This document shows positions 1 to 8,041 of a stretch of 64,000 nt of DNA, piece after piece. The notes beneath the pieces were generated by a model. That model was not told the origin of the DNA. It searched no databases and saw nothing but the letters and a program-made list of their open reading frames with translations. Position 1 is the first letter of the stretch. Every line of letters begins with the position of its first letter. A program made the position numbers and the translations under genes. The DNA comes from Streptomyces sp. R41 (GTDB lineage Bacteria; Actinomycetota; Actinomycetes; Streptomycetales; Streptomycetaceae), in assembly GCF_041053055.1 (NCBI RefSeq), contig NZ_CP163443.1, positions 2,604,001 to 2,668,000 of the forward strand, written 5' to 3'.

Positions 1-107
1 GCCCGTTCCATCGCGTCCCGGGCGCCACTCGCGCCCAACTCGCCCCGCCCAGGCGCATCCTGTGCGTCCTCCCGCACGTCCCGTGCGTCCCGCCGCTGCT
101 CAGCCAT
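1..107 (-). CDS. Possible 5' end of a hypothetical protein (partial)
   Basis: An ATG at 107-105 opens a minus-strand frame that runs off the left edge without a stop (about 35 codons visible, beginning MAEQRRDARDVRED). Roughly 80 percent of codons end in G or C, as expected for a Streptomyces gene, and a CAGGA-like ribosome site lies just upstream. The visible peptide is rich in Arg, Asp, Gly and Ala and matches no family I recognise. It would be divergent from the lysozyme gene. It could be a chance open frame in GC-rich DNA, and only the sequence to the left would settle it. Confidence 0.38.
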   Translation of the reverse strand, partial: MAEQRRDARDVREDAQDAPGRGELGASGARDAMER

Positions 108-303
108 GCCGCGATCCTGCCAGGCACGGACGTCAACACGCCGCAGGCGAGGGCACTTTAGGGCGGAATCCGTGCGTCCGTAAGGGCGCATATGGGCATA
201 CATCACCCTCTGTTGGCGATTGGCTGGCGATCGACGGGCATTCACCGATCTTCAAGTAATCTCTGGGGGATTTGTCGTGCACGTCGCCATTCCGGGGGGA
301 AAT

Positions 304-1053
304 ATGGCCCGTGATCACAAACCATTCCGTCGCCGTGCCCGCGTCGTCGCGGCAACGGCCATCGTGGGGGCACTCACCGCCGGTGGGACCGCCCTCGTCG
401 CGGTTCCGGCCTCCGCGGCGAGCAGGCCCAAAGGGCACGACGTCTCCTCGCACCAGAAGAACGTCGACTGGCAGAGCGCGAAAGCAAAGGGCGCCCGGTT
501 CGTCTACGTCAAGGCGACTGAGTCCCACACCTACCGCAATCCGTACTTCAGCCGGCAGTACAACGGCGCACGCAACGCGGGCATCCTTCACGGCGCCTAT
601 CACTTCGCGGTGCCGAACAAGTCGTCCGGCACCGCCCAGGCCACATACTTCGTGCGCAACGGCGGCGCCTGGCGCTCGGACGGCTGGACGCTGCCGCCCG
701 CGCTGGACATCGAGTACAACCCGTACAGCAGCCACAAGTGCTACGGCCTGAGCAAGGCCAAGATGGTGAGCTGGATCAAGGCGTTCAGCGACGAGGTCAA
801 GCGGGAGACCGGCCGTCGTCCGGTGATCTACACGACCACGCACTGGTGGAACACCTGCACCGGCGGCAGTCGCGCCTTCGCCGCGAACCACGCCCTGTGG
901 CTCGCCCGCTACGACTCGGCGGACGCGGGTGCGCTGCCGGCCGGCTGGTCGTACTGGACGTTCTGGCAGTACGACAACAGCGGCAGCCTGCCGGGTGACC
1001 AGAATCTCTTCAACGGATCCATGACCGCGCTCAAGAGGCTCGCGCGAGGCTAG
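304..1053 (+). CDS. Secreted GH25 lysozyme (muramidase)
   Basis: This 249-aa protein should hydrolyse the glycan backbone of peptidoglycan outside the cell. An Arg-rich N-terminus and hydrophobic stretch end in an Ala-x-Ala-like site (VPASAAS, about residue 40), indicating a Sec signal peptide. The mature domain starts with GHDVSSHQ and contains LDIEYN, which carry the acidic residues of the GH25 active site, and ends with WQYDNSGSLPG, typical of the Chalaropsis-type lysozyme family. I chose the ATG at 304 because GGGGGA lies just upstream; an earlier in-frame ATG at 220 would put an unusual extension before the signal peptide. It is monocistronic. The family is certain; a role in growth or in attacking other bacteria is open. 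Confidence 0.9.
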   Translation: MARDHKPFRRRARVVAATAIVGALTAGGTALVAVPASAASRPKGHDVSSHQKNVDWQSAKAKGARFVYVKATESHTYRNPYFSRQYNGARNAGILHGAYHFAVPNKSSGTAQATYFVRNGGAWRSDGWTLPPALDIEYNPYSSHKCYGLSKAKMVSWIKAFSDEVKRETGRRPVIYTTTHWWNTCTGGSRAFAANHALWLARYDSADAGALPAGWSYWTFWQYDNSGSLPGDQNLFNGSMTALKRLARG

Positions 1054-1162
1054 AGACCGGTACCGGAGCCCGATATTCCGCCTCTGTTCGAGATGCCGGG
1101 CCGCTCCTTCGTCGTAAACGGAGGGGCGGTCCGTCGATTGAGACACCCCACCGCCTGCCCTA

Positions 1163-1184
1163 GTTCATCTTCCGTTCACTCAGG
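1163..1184 (+). promoter_or_regulatory. PHO-box-like direct repeat upstream of pit
   Basis: Two adjacent 11-nt units, GTTCATCTTCC and GTTCACTCAGG, lie head to tail. They fit the Streptomyces PhoP direct-repeat pattern as I know it (G-G/T-TCA followed by six less conserved bases). They end 47 bp before the pit start, and a -10-like TACGGT follows at 1190-1195. PhoP binding here is an inference. Confidence 0.55.
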
Positions 1185-1231
1185 TTGCCTACGGTCCACC
1201 TGCCACTGACGTCAAACAGAAGCCTGGGTAA

Positions 1232-2473
<1,242 letters not shown>

Positions 2474-2485
2474 GGAACGAACAGC

Positions 2486-2707
2486 ATGCACATCGACTGG
2501 GCGGCCCTCGCCTCCGTCTTCGGAGTCAGCCTCCTCACCACCGTGGCCCTCGTCGGCCTCTTCACCCTCGGCATCGTCGGCCTCTCCAAGCGCGAGTCGG
2601 CGTCGGCCCAGGGCGGCTCCGCCACCCTCGCGGTCACCGGCGCCTACGCCTGCTTCGCGGCGTGCGCGGCGGCGGTGGCGTACGGGATCTTCATCATCGT
2701 GGCCTGA
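2486..2707 (+). CDS. Small two-helix membrane protein cotranscribed with pit
   Basis: A 73-aa protein with two predicted membrane helices (about residues 8-33 and 47-71) joined by a short polar loop with KRESASAQGG. It starts 12 bp after the pit stop, preceded by AAGGAACG. I recognise no domain; the same small gene follows pit in other streptomycetes in my recollection, which suggests an accessory role for the transporter, but that is inference from position only. Codon use is like its neighbours. The transcript probably ends at the strong hairpin 26 bp downstream. Confidence 0.8.
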   Translation: MHIDWAALASVFGVSLLTTVALVGLFTLGIVGLSKRESASAQGGSATLAVTGAYACFAACAAAVAYGIFIIVA

Positions 2708-2733
2708 CCGACCGCCGGAACCTCGGCCTTCCG

Positions 2734-2776
2734 CCGGGTGGGGCGCACTTCTCCAGTGCGCCCCACCCGGCTTTTT
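2734..2776 (+). terminator. Rho-independent terminator after the pit operon
   Basis: A perfect 16-bp stem (2734-2749 pairing with 2755-2770) with a 5-nt loop is followed by CTTTTTC. It is one of the clearest intrinsic terminators in the window and separates the pit pair from the XRE regulator. Confidence 0.9.
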
Positions 2777-2831
2777 CATGCCCACCGCTCACTCCCCGCT
2801 CACTCGATCGAGCGCATGCGATGCAGCGAAG

Positions 2832-2902
2832 TGACATATGGCATACTGACATCAAGCTGTCTGCTAGCGTCGACCGCACATACGGCTCCTTGCCATATGC
2901 CA
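2832..2902. promoter_or_regulatory. Twin 12-bp palindromes upstream of the XRE regulator
   Basis: TGACATATGGCA (2832-2843) and TGCCATATGCCA (2891-2902) both fit the symmetric pattern TGNCATATGNCA and lie 59 bp apart, the second ending 37 bp before the regulator's ATG. They are AT-rich islands in otherwise GC-rich DNA. The natural reading is an autoregulatory operator pair for the adjacent XRE protein, possibly with looping. This is inference. Confidence 0.5.
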
Positions 2903-2939
2903 AGCATGGAACCGTCACGACGACAGCGAGGAGCCACCC

Positions 2940-3794
2940 ATGCCGAGGGATGTCGACCCCAGCCTGAATCGCCGGAGACTGCGCATCGCGCTCCGCAAGG
3001 CCCGCGAGGCCACCGGGCAGTCACAGGGGCAGGCCGCCCACGCCCTCGACTGGTCGCTTTCCAAGATCATGAGAATCGAGCAGGGCGTCGTCAGCCTCTC
3101 GGTCACCGATCTGCGCGCCCTGCTCCAGCAGTACGAAGTGACGGACCCTCAGCTCAGCGCCGAGCTGGAGGAGGCCGCCCGTGGCTCGAAGGGCGCCAGC
3201 TGGTGGGCCGAGTACAACGACATCATGGGGCCCGGGTTCAGTCAGTACCTGGGGTACGAGAGCGCGGCCGCCTCCATCCGCACGTACAACCCGATCGTGG
3301 TGCCGGGCTTCCTGCAGACCGATGAATACGCGATGGCCCTGCTCGCCCCGCGCGTCGACGAGGCACGGGCCCGGCGCATCGTCGAGCTGCGCACCGCGCG
3401 CCAGGAGCGCGCGCTGGAGGGCGACGAGCCGCCGTGGACCTTCTTCGTCGTCGACGAGGCCGCGCTGCACCGGCAGATCGGTGGACCCCGCGTGCAGCGG
3501 GCGCAGTTGCAGCACCTCATCGACCTGTCGGAGCGCCCCAAGGTCTCTCTTCAAGTACTCCCGTTCACCGCGGGCGCCCACTACTCCACCCCGAACAGCT
3601 TCATCCTGCTGGGCTTCACCGATGACGAGGACCTGCTGTATCTGGAGGTCCAGGGAAACCAGTCGATGCGTGACGACCACGAGCTGATCGTGCGCCACCA
3701 GGAATGCTTCGAATACCTCCGCGAGATCGCCCTGCGCGGAGACCAGGCCATCGACCTGATCAGCCGCATCAGGGAAGGCATCGACAGCAGCTGA
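2940..3794 (+). CDS. XRE-family regulator with C-terminal DUF5753 (Scr1-like) domain
   Basis: This 284-aa protein has an N-terminal helix-turn-helix (about residues 13-68; ARE-TGQSQGQAAHALDWSLSKIMRIEQG) followed by the DUF5753 domain that fills the rest (PGFLQTDEYA, RQERAL, then the QVLPF segment). This is the standard layout of the large actinobacterial XRE/DUF397 regulator group, which includes WhiJ-type and AbaA-type proteins of Streptomyces development. A DUF397 partner lies 0.9 kb downstream on the opposite strand, with two small membrane proteins between. AGCGAGGAG is a good ribosome site. Paired palindromes upstream suggest self-regulation. Target genes cannot be read from the sequence. 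Confidence 0.88.
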   Translation: MPRDVDPSLNRRRLRIALRKAREATGQSQGQAAHALDWSLSKIMRIEQGVVSLSVTDLRALLQQYEVTDPQLSAELEEAARGSKGASWWAEYNDIMGPGFSQYLGYESAAASIRTYNPIVVPGFLQTDEYAMALLAPRVDEARARRIVELRTARQERALEGDEPPWTFFVVDEAALHRQIGGPRVQRAQLQHLIDLSERPKVSLQVLPFTAGAHYSTPNSFILLGFTDDEDLLYLEVQGNQSMRDDHELIVRHQECFEYLREIALRGDQAIDLISRIREGIDSS

Positions 3795-3835
3795 CCTCCC
3801 CGGCCCAGGAGCCCGGAGAAGCAAGGAGGCCTCAC

Positions 3836-4498
3836 ATGCTGCCAGCCGCGTGGAAAGAGTGGTGGCGGGAGGTCCTCACTGCCATCAGGCGAACGCCCTG
3901 GCGCACTGGCGGTACGGATGGTGCTCAGGGGGCCGCCGGGCCTTCCGGCAGGGGGCTCCCCACCGGCTCGGCCTCCGCCACCCCGGCCTCCGCCGGTACG
4001 GCCCGCCCGGGCTCCACCGATGGCTCCGGCTCCACCGCGTCCGACACGGTCGATACGACCGCCGCCGACACGGCGGCCCATACGGCTGCCGGTTCGGGTC
4101 TCTGGCAGACTCCCGTCGCCGACCTCTCCTACAACCAACTCGTCCGTGACGCGATGGCCGACGCCGGTCGCGCCCAGCGGATGGACGACCTGGATCGCCA
4201 CCGCACCGACGACCACGTCCGGATGTTCACCACCAAGATCGTCTACTGCACCGGCTGCATCCTGGTCCTCGTCGCGGGTCTGGCCGGGCTTCTGGCCGTC
4301 ATGGGTGCCTTCCACATGAACAACCCATGGCTGATGGGCACCGTGACCACCGTGGTCCTGTCTCCGGTGGTCGCGGTGAGCCGTCAGCTGGCCAAGGTGA
4401 TATCGCAGGCCGGTGCCGACGTTCCCACCCTCAGCAACGACCGCCGGGCCGTGGTCCCGGCTCAGCGACCCGAGCAGTCGGCAGACGATCCCTCCTGA
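3836..4498 (+). CDS. Hypothetical membrane protein with low-complexity N-terminal half
   Basis: A 220-aa protein of unknown function. Residues 23-88 are a Gly/Ser/Thr/Ala/Asp-rich stretch with no obvious fold. Residues 95-130 form a charged segment (DLSYNQLVRDAMADAGRAQR), followed by two predicted membrane helices (about 135-158 and 165-185) and a short polar tail. The start at 3836 is set by AAGGAGG nine bases upstream and lies 41 bp after the XRE stop, so the two are probably one transcription unit. Its 3' end overlaps the convergent 102-aa membrane protein gene by 68 bp. Possibly the membrane output or sensor of the XRE/DUF397 group, by position only. Confidence 0.72.
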   Translation: MLPAAWKEWWREVLTAIRRTPWRTGGTDGAQGAAGPSGRGLPTGSASATPASAGTARPGSTDGSGSTASDTVDTTAADTAAHTAAGSGLWQTPVADLSYNQLVRDAMADAGRAQRMDDLDRHRTDDHVRMFTTKIVYCTGCILVLVAGLAGLLAVMGAFHMNNPWLMGTVTTVVLSPVVAVSRQLAKVISQAGADVPTLSNDRRAVVPAQRPEQSADDPS

Positions 4499-4739
4499 CC
4501 TCCGAGAAGCCCCACCGCAGTCCCACGGTCACCGCGACCGCGGCGGCCACCAGCACCCAGGTGGCCAGCCGTGCGGGCGGACCGTCCACGAACAGTGCGG
4601 CGGCCGCGCCGACCAGAGTGGCCGCCGCGCCGAGCAGCACGCACGTCAGCGCGATCGCCAGGGCCACGGACCCCCTTCGCGCGCCCCCACGCACGCCGTT
4701 CACCGAGGCCCGTACCTCGGCGAGATGATGGTCAGTCAT
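4431..4739 (-). CDS. Small two-helix membrane protein
   Basis: A 102-aa protein with a short charged N-terminus and two predicted membrane helices (about 24-50 and 57-76), then a basic tail. Its ATG overlaps the stop region of the upstream DUF397 gene by 8 bp, so translation is likely coupled. The 3' end runs 68 bp into the convergent membrane protein gene, so the exact C-terminus is less certain. No family recognised. The pairing of a DUF397 protein with a membrane protein, opposite an XRE regulator with another membrane protein, makes a nearly mirror-symmetric locus. Confidence 0.6.
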   Translation of the reverse strand: MTDHHLAEVRASVNGVRGGARRGSVALAIALTCVLLGAAATLVGAAAALFVDGPPARLATWVLVAAAVAVTVGLRWGFSEVRRDRLPTARVAEPGPRPGGRC

Positions 4740-4944
4740 CCTTCTCCCCTCCCCCCGAACCGGCGAAAGCCGTCAGAAACGTCCGCCACCGCTCGGCGGA
4801 GAGGACGACATACGGCCCCGACGGATGTTGCGAGTCACGGACGATCACCCCGTCTTCGACGAAGGCCACCTCGACGCATTCGTAATCGGCCCCGCTGAAG
4901 CTGCTCTTGCGCCAGGTTCGCCCGAACGAGTTCTCATTGGACAC
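4732..4944 (-). CDS. DUF397 domain protein
   Basis: A 70-aa protein made of one DUF397 domain: TWRKSSFSGADYECVEVA near the N-terminus, then VIVRDSQHPSGPYVVLSAERWRTF in the second half, the canonical motifs of the family. The GTG at 4944 is chosen because GGAGG precedes it by seven bases and it begins right before the domain; a longer frame extends to 5139 without sense. DUF397 proteins are the usual small partners of XRE/DUF5753 regulators and are thought to bind and antagonise them. The XRE partner is at 2940-3794. Confidence 0.85.
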   Translation of the reverse strand: MSNENSFGRTWRKSSFSGADYECVEVAFVEDGVIVRDSQHPSGPYVVLSAERWRTFLTAFAGSGGGEKDD

Positions 4945-5230
4945 GCCGACCTCCTGCTGCCCGAGAGCCGGCGTCCCCCGACGCGTGTCCGTCGTTTCCC
5001 GCCCATGCCGATGCACGATAGCGCCGTGATCTTGGTCGGCCCAGAGGGCCGCCACGAACCACCCCACCACGCCACGACCCGGAACCAACCACTCTCGGAC
5101 CGCTCTCCGATTGTCGTATTCCAGTCTATGAAGGCTCAATTTGTCGGCCTAGGGGAAAACCGGCCCCGTGTGGGCCTCAGCACACTCTTCCGCCCCAGGT
5201 CAACAGCAAGTTGACGGCTGTTCTAACCCC

Positions 5231-5348
5231 GTGGTGGACTGCCGGAGCCAAGTACGGCGACATGAGAGGAAGCCGGTGTGAGTCCGGCGCGGTCCCGCCA
5301 CTGTCACCGGGGAAGGAAGCCCCCGGGAGCCAGGAACTCTCACCGCCG
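5231..5348 (+). promoter_or_regulatory. Cobalamin riboswitch upstream of cobD
   Basis: The core of a cobalamin (AdoCbl) riboswitch is visible: GAGAGGAAG, the CCGGTG...GTCCGG hairpin at 5273-5287, the conserved GCCACTGT at 5297-5304, and the B12-box-like AGCCAGGAACTC at 5328-5339. Outer pairing of GGTGG with CCGCC closes the element. It sits about 130 nt before cobD, where it would reduce expression of the first cobalamin operon when vitamin B12 is plentiful. No poly-U terminator follows, so control of translation or a Rho-dependent mode is more likely. The divergent stretch 4945-5230 before it holds the promoters and shows no further gene. Confidence 0.9.
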
Positions 5349-5395
5349 GTCTCGTCGAACCAGGGCGTGGACACCCTGAGTGAGGACATATCGCC

Positions 5396-5473
5396 ATGCG
5401 CGGCTGCCCAAGTTCTGTGCGAACGACGCGAACTACGCGAACTACAGTTGTGCCCGACCTGACGGTCGGCTGA
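5396..5473 (+). CDS. Possible Thr/Arg-rich leader peptide between riboswitch and cobD
   Basis: An ATG 48 nt after the riboswitch opens a 25-codon frame ending in TGA only 4 nt before the cobD GTG. An AGGA sits 9-13 nt upstream. The peptide is MRGCPSSV, then three RTT units, then TVVPDLTVG without the first T counted twice; the three units are near-identical 9-bp tandem repeats (5420-5446). cobD itself has only a weak ribosome site, so coupling of cobD translation to this leader is plausible. No homologue is known to me. It could equally be noncoding; conservation in related genomes would decide. Confidence 0.35.
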   Translation: MRGCPSSVRTTRTTRTTVVPDLTVG

Positions 5474-5477
5474 ACCG

Positions 5478-6533
5478 GTGCGTGCCGATCGCGTCTTCGC
5501 GTACGGCGCCGCCGCCGGCCTTCTCGCTGACCTGCTGCTCGGCGACCCTCGCCGGGGGCATCCGGTCGCCGCGTTCGGGCGGGCCGCGGGAGCCGTGGAG
5601 CGGGTGCTGTGGCGGGACCACCGCGGGTGGGGCGCGCTGCACACCGCCGTGTGCGTGGGCGGTGCCACCGGCCTCGCGGCGCTGGCCCGCCATTCCGTAC
5701 GCCGATCCCGTACCGCCTCCATCGCACTGACCGCCGCGGCCACTTGGGCCGTCGTCGCAGGGACCTCCCTCGGGCGCGAGGCCCGCGCGATCGGCGACGC
5801 GCTCGCGGTCGGCGACGTCGAAGTGGCCCGGGAGCGACTGCCGCATCTGTGCGGGCGGGATCCCCAGGCGCTCGACTCCGACGGCATCGCGCGAGCCGTC
5901 GTCGAGTCCGTCGCCGAGAACACCTCCGATGCCGTGGTGGGGGCCCTGGTGTGGGGGGCTGTCGGCGGCGTGCCCGGGCTTGTCGCCTTTCGTGCCGTGA
6001 ACACGCTCGACGCCATGGTCGGGCACAAGTCCCCCAAGTACCGGCGGTTCGGGTGGGCTTCCGCGCGGCTCGACGATGTCGCGGGCTGGCCGGGCGCGCG
6101 GTTGACCGCCGTGCTCGCCGCCGTCGCGGGACGCGACCGGCGCGGGGCCGTGCGCGCCTGGCGTGCGGACGCGCACAAGCATCCGAGTCCCAACGCGGGG
6201 CCCGTGGAGGCCTCGTTCGCGGGGGCGCTGGGGGTGCGGCTGGGCGGGACGCTCTCGTACGGGGGGCGGGTCGAGCACCGGCCCGTACTCAATGGGGAGG
6301 GCCGCGCTGTCGTGGTCGACGACATCGAACGGGCCGTGCGGTTGTCGCGGCGCGTCGGCTGGCTGGCGTTGGGGGTCAGTGCCGGGGCCGCGCTGTTGCG
6401 GGGCCGGGTCATGAGGCGCCCGGCGCTGGTCGCTGTGTCCACCCTCCCGCAAGCTCTCGGCCTGGCCCGAGCAGGGGGAACCCCCATCGCCCTGCGGAAC
6501 GATTGCCCACAGCACTTGGGAAGGACGTCATGA
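5478..6533 (+). CDS. cobD: Adenosylcobinamide-phosphate synthase CobD/CbiB
   Basis: A 351-aa membrane enzyme that attaches the aminopropanol (phosphate) arm to adenosylcobyric acid. Family motifs are clear: LLGDPRRGHPVAAFGR near residue 20, VENTSDAVVGAL about residue 144, FRAVNTLDAMVGHK about 170 and HPSPNAGPVEASFAGALG about 235. The only possible start in this frame is the GTG at 5478, since a stop lies 15 bp upstream. The last 30 or so residues (STLPQALGLARAGGTP...) are not family sequence: they are encoded by a dispersed repeat (6432-6513) also found in cbiG. The stop overlaps the cobQ ATG (ATGA). First gene of the riboswitch-led operon. Confidence 0.95.
   Translation: MRADRVFAYGAAAGLLADLLLGDPRRGHPVAAFGRAAGAVERVLWRDHRGWGALHTAVCVGGATGLAALARHSVRRSRTASIALTAAATWAVVAGTSLGREARAIGDALAVGDVEVARERLPHLCGRDPQALDSDGIARAVVESVAENTSDAVVGALVWGAVGGVPGLVAFRAVNTLDAMVGHKSPKYRRFGWASARLDDVAGWPGARLTAVLAAVAGRDRRGAVRAWRADAHKHPSPNAGPVEASFAGALGVRLGGTLSYGGRVEHRPVLNGEGRAVVVDDIERAVRLSRRVGWLALGVSAGAALLRGRVMRRPALVAVSTLPQALGLARAGGTPIALRNDCPQHLGRTS
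6432..6513 (+). repeat. Dispersed repeat, copy 1, forming the C-terminal end of cobD
   Basis: An 82-bp sequence that recurs at 19913-19994 with roughly 90 percent identity by hand alignment. It contains a CAAGCTCTCGG...CGAGC inverted repeat followed by a GGGGG/CCCCC palindrome. It is read in the same frame in both genes, giving TLPQALGxARAGGTPIALR. I recall this as a common dispersed element of streptomycete chromosomes. Confidence 0.85.
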
Positions 6534-8041
6534 CGGGCGGCGGGCTGCTCATCGCCGGGACCACCTCCGACGCCGGCAAGAGTGTCGTGACCGCCGGGGT
6601 CTGCCGGTGGCTGGTGCGGCAGGGCGTCAAGGTCGCGCCCTTCAAGGCGCAGAACATGTCGCTGAATTCGTTCGTGACGCGCGAGGGCGCCGAGATCGGG
6701 CGCGCGCAGGCCATGCAGGCGCAGGCCGCGCGCGTGGAGCCCACCGCGCTCATGAATCCCGTACTGCTCAAGCCGGGGAGCGACCGGAGCAGTCAGGTCG
6801 TCCTCATGGGCAAGCCCGTTGGGGAGCTCTCGGCGCGCGGCTACCACGGAGGGCGGCAGGAGCAGCTCCTCGGGACGGTGCTGGACTGCCTCGCCGAGTT
6901 GCGGGGCACGTATGACGCGGTGATCTGCGAGGGGGCCGGCAGTCCTGCCGAGATCAATCTGCGGCGTACCGACATCGTGAACATGGGGATCGCCAGGAAT
7001 GCCCGGCTCCCCGTGCTCGTCGTCGGCGACATCGACCGTGGCGGCGTGTTCGCCTCGTTCTTCGGGACGGTCGCGTTGCTGTCGCGCGAGGACCAGGAGC
7101 TCGTCGCCGGGTTCCTCGTCAACAAGTTCCGCGGGGACGTCTCCCTGCTGGAGCCCGGGCTCGAGATGCTGCACGGCCTCACCGGCCGGCGCTCGTACGG
7201 CGTCCTGCCCTTCCAGCACGGCCTCGGCATCGACGAGGAGGACGGGCTTCGGGTCTCTCTGCGCGGGGCGGTCCGGGAGTCGGAGGTCACCTCCCCCGTC
7301 GGCGAGGACATCCTCCGGGTCGCGGTCTGCGCGATCCCGCTCATGTCCAACTTCACGGACGTGGACGCGCTGGCCGCCGAACCGGGTGTCGTCGTGCGGT
7401 TCGTGGACCGGGCCGAGGAGGTCGCCGATGCCGACCTCGTCGTCATTCCCGGTACGCGCGGGACCGTGCGTGCCCTGGAGTGGCTGCGGGAGCGCGGCCT
7501 CGCGGACGCCGTCGCGCGCAGAGCCGCCGAGGGACGGCCCGTGCTGGGCATCTGCGGTGGCTTCCAGGTACTCGGCGAGCACATCGAGGACGAGGTCGAG
7601 AGCCGCCGAGGTCATGTCGAGGGCCTCGGGCTCCTGCCCGTCCGCGTGCGGTTCGCGCGGGAGAAGACCCTCACGCGGCCCGTCGGTGAGGCGCTCGGCG
7701 AGCGCGTCGAGGGGTACGAGATCCACCACGGAGTCGCCGACGTCACCGGCGGAGAGACCTTCTTGGACGGGTGCCGGGTCGGCGCCGTCTGGGGCACGCA
7801 CTGGCACGGCTCGCTGGAGTCGGACGGATTCCGGCGTGCCTTCCTGCGCGAGGTGGCGGCCGCCGCGGGCCGTCGTTTCGTGCCGGCCGCCGGCACGTCG
7901 TTCGCGGCGCTGCGCGAGGAGCAGCTGGACCGGCTCGGCGATCTGATCGAGGAACACGCGGACACGGACGCGCTGTGGCGGCTCATCGAGTCGGGCGCGC
8001 CGTCAGGACTGCCTTTCATTCCACCGGGAGCGCCCGCATGA
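6530..8041 (+). CDS. cobQ: Cobyric acid synthase CobQ/CbiP
   Basis: This 503-aa enzyme amidates four carboxyl groups of adenosylcobyrinic acid a,c-diamide using glutamine and ATP. The N-terminal ATP-binding dethiobiotin-synthetase-like domain starts with LLIAGTTSDAGKS and continues with FKAQNMSLNSF and GAGSPAEINL. The C-terminal class-I glutaminase domain has the nucleophile in GICGGFQVLG and the active-site His in THWHGSLESDGF. The length matches the family. ATG at 6530 overlaps the cobD stop; the stop overlaps the cobN ATG. It lies in the riboswitch-controlled operon. Confidence 0.96.
   Translation: MTGGGLLIAGTTSDAGKSVVTAGVCRWLVRQGVKVAPFKAQNMSLNSFVTREGAEIGRAQAMQAQAARVEPTALMNPVLLKPGSDRSSQVVLMGKPVGELSARGYHGGRQEQLLGTVLDCLAELRGTYDAVICEGAGSPAEINLRRTDIVNMGIARNARLPVLVVGDIDRGGVFASFFGTVALLSREDQELVAGFLVNKFRGDVSLLEPGLEMLHGLTGRRSYGVLPFQHGLGIDEEDGLRVSLRGAVRESEVTSPVGEDILRVAVCAIPLMSNFTDVDALAAEPGVVVRFVDRAEEVADADLVVIPGTRGTVRALEWLRERGLADAVARRAAEGRPVLGICGGFQVLGEHIEDEVESRRGHVEGLGLLPVRVRFAREKTLTRPVGEALGERVEGYEIHHGVADVTGGETFLDGCRVGAVWGTHWHGSLESDGFRRAFLREVAAAAGRRFVPAAGTSFAALREEQLDRLGDLIEEHADTDALWRLIESGAPSGLPFIPPGAPA

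Noticed and set aside
133..1146. Minus-strand open frame of 337 codons opposite the lysozyme
   Set aside because: Lysozyme on the plus strand has clear signal peptide and active-site motifs; the opposite frame has none.
6433..6533. Frameshift at the 3' end of cobD explaining its odd C-terminus
   Set aside because: The frame stays open and overlaps cobQ in the normal ATGA manner; the odd tail is explained by the dispersed repeat.
5177..7957. Very long minus-strand open frame (926 codons) opposite cobD and cobQ
   Set aside because: It is the mirror of well-recognised genes on the plus strand; its peptide is Arg/Pro/Gly-rich without motifs, as expected in GC-rich DNA.
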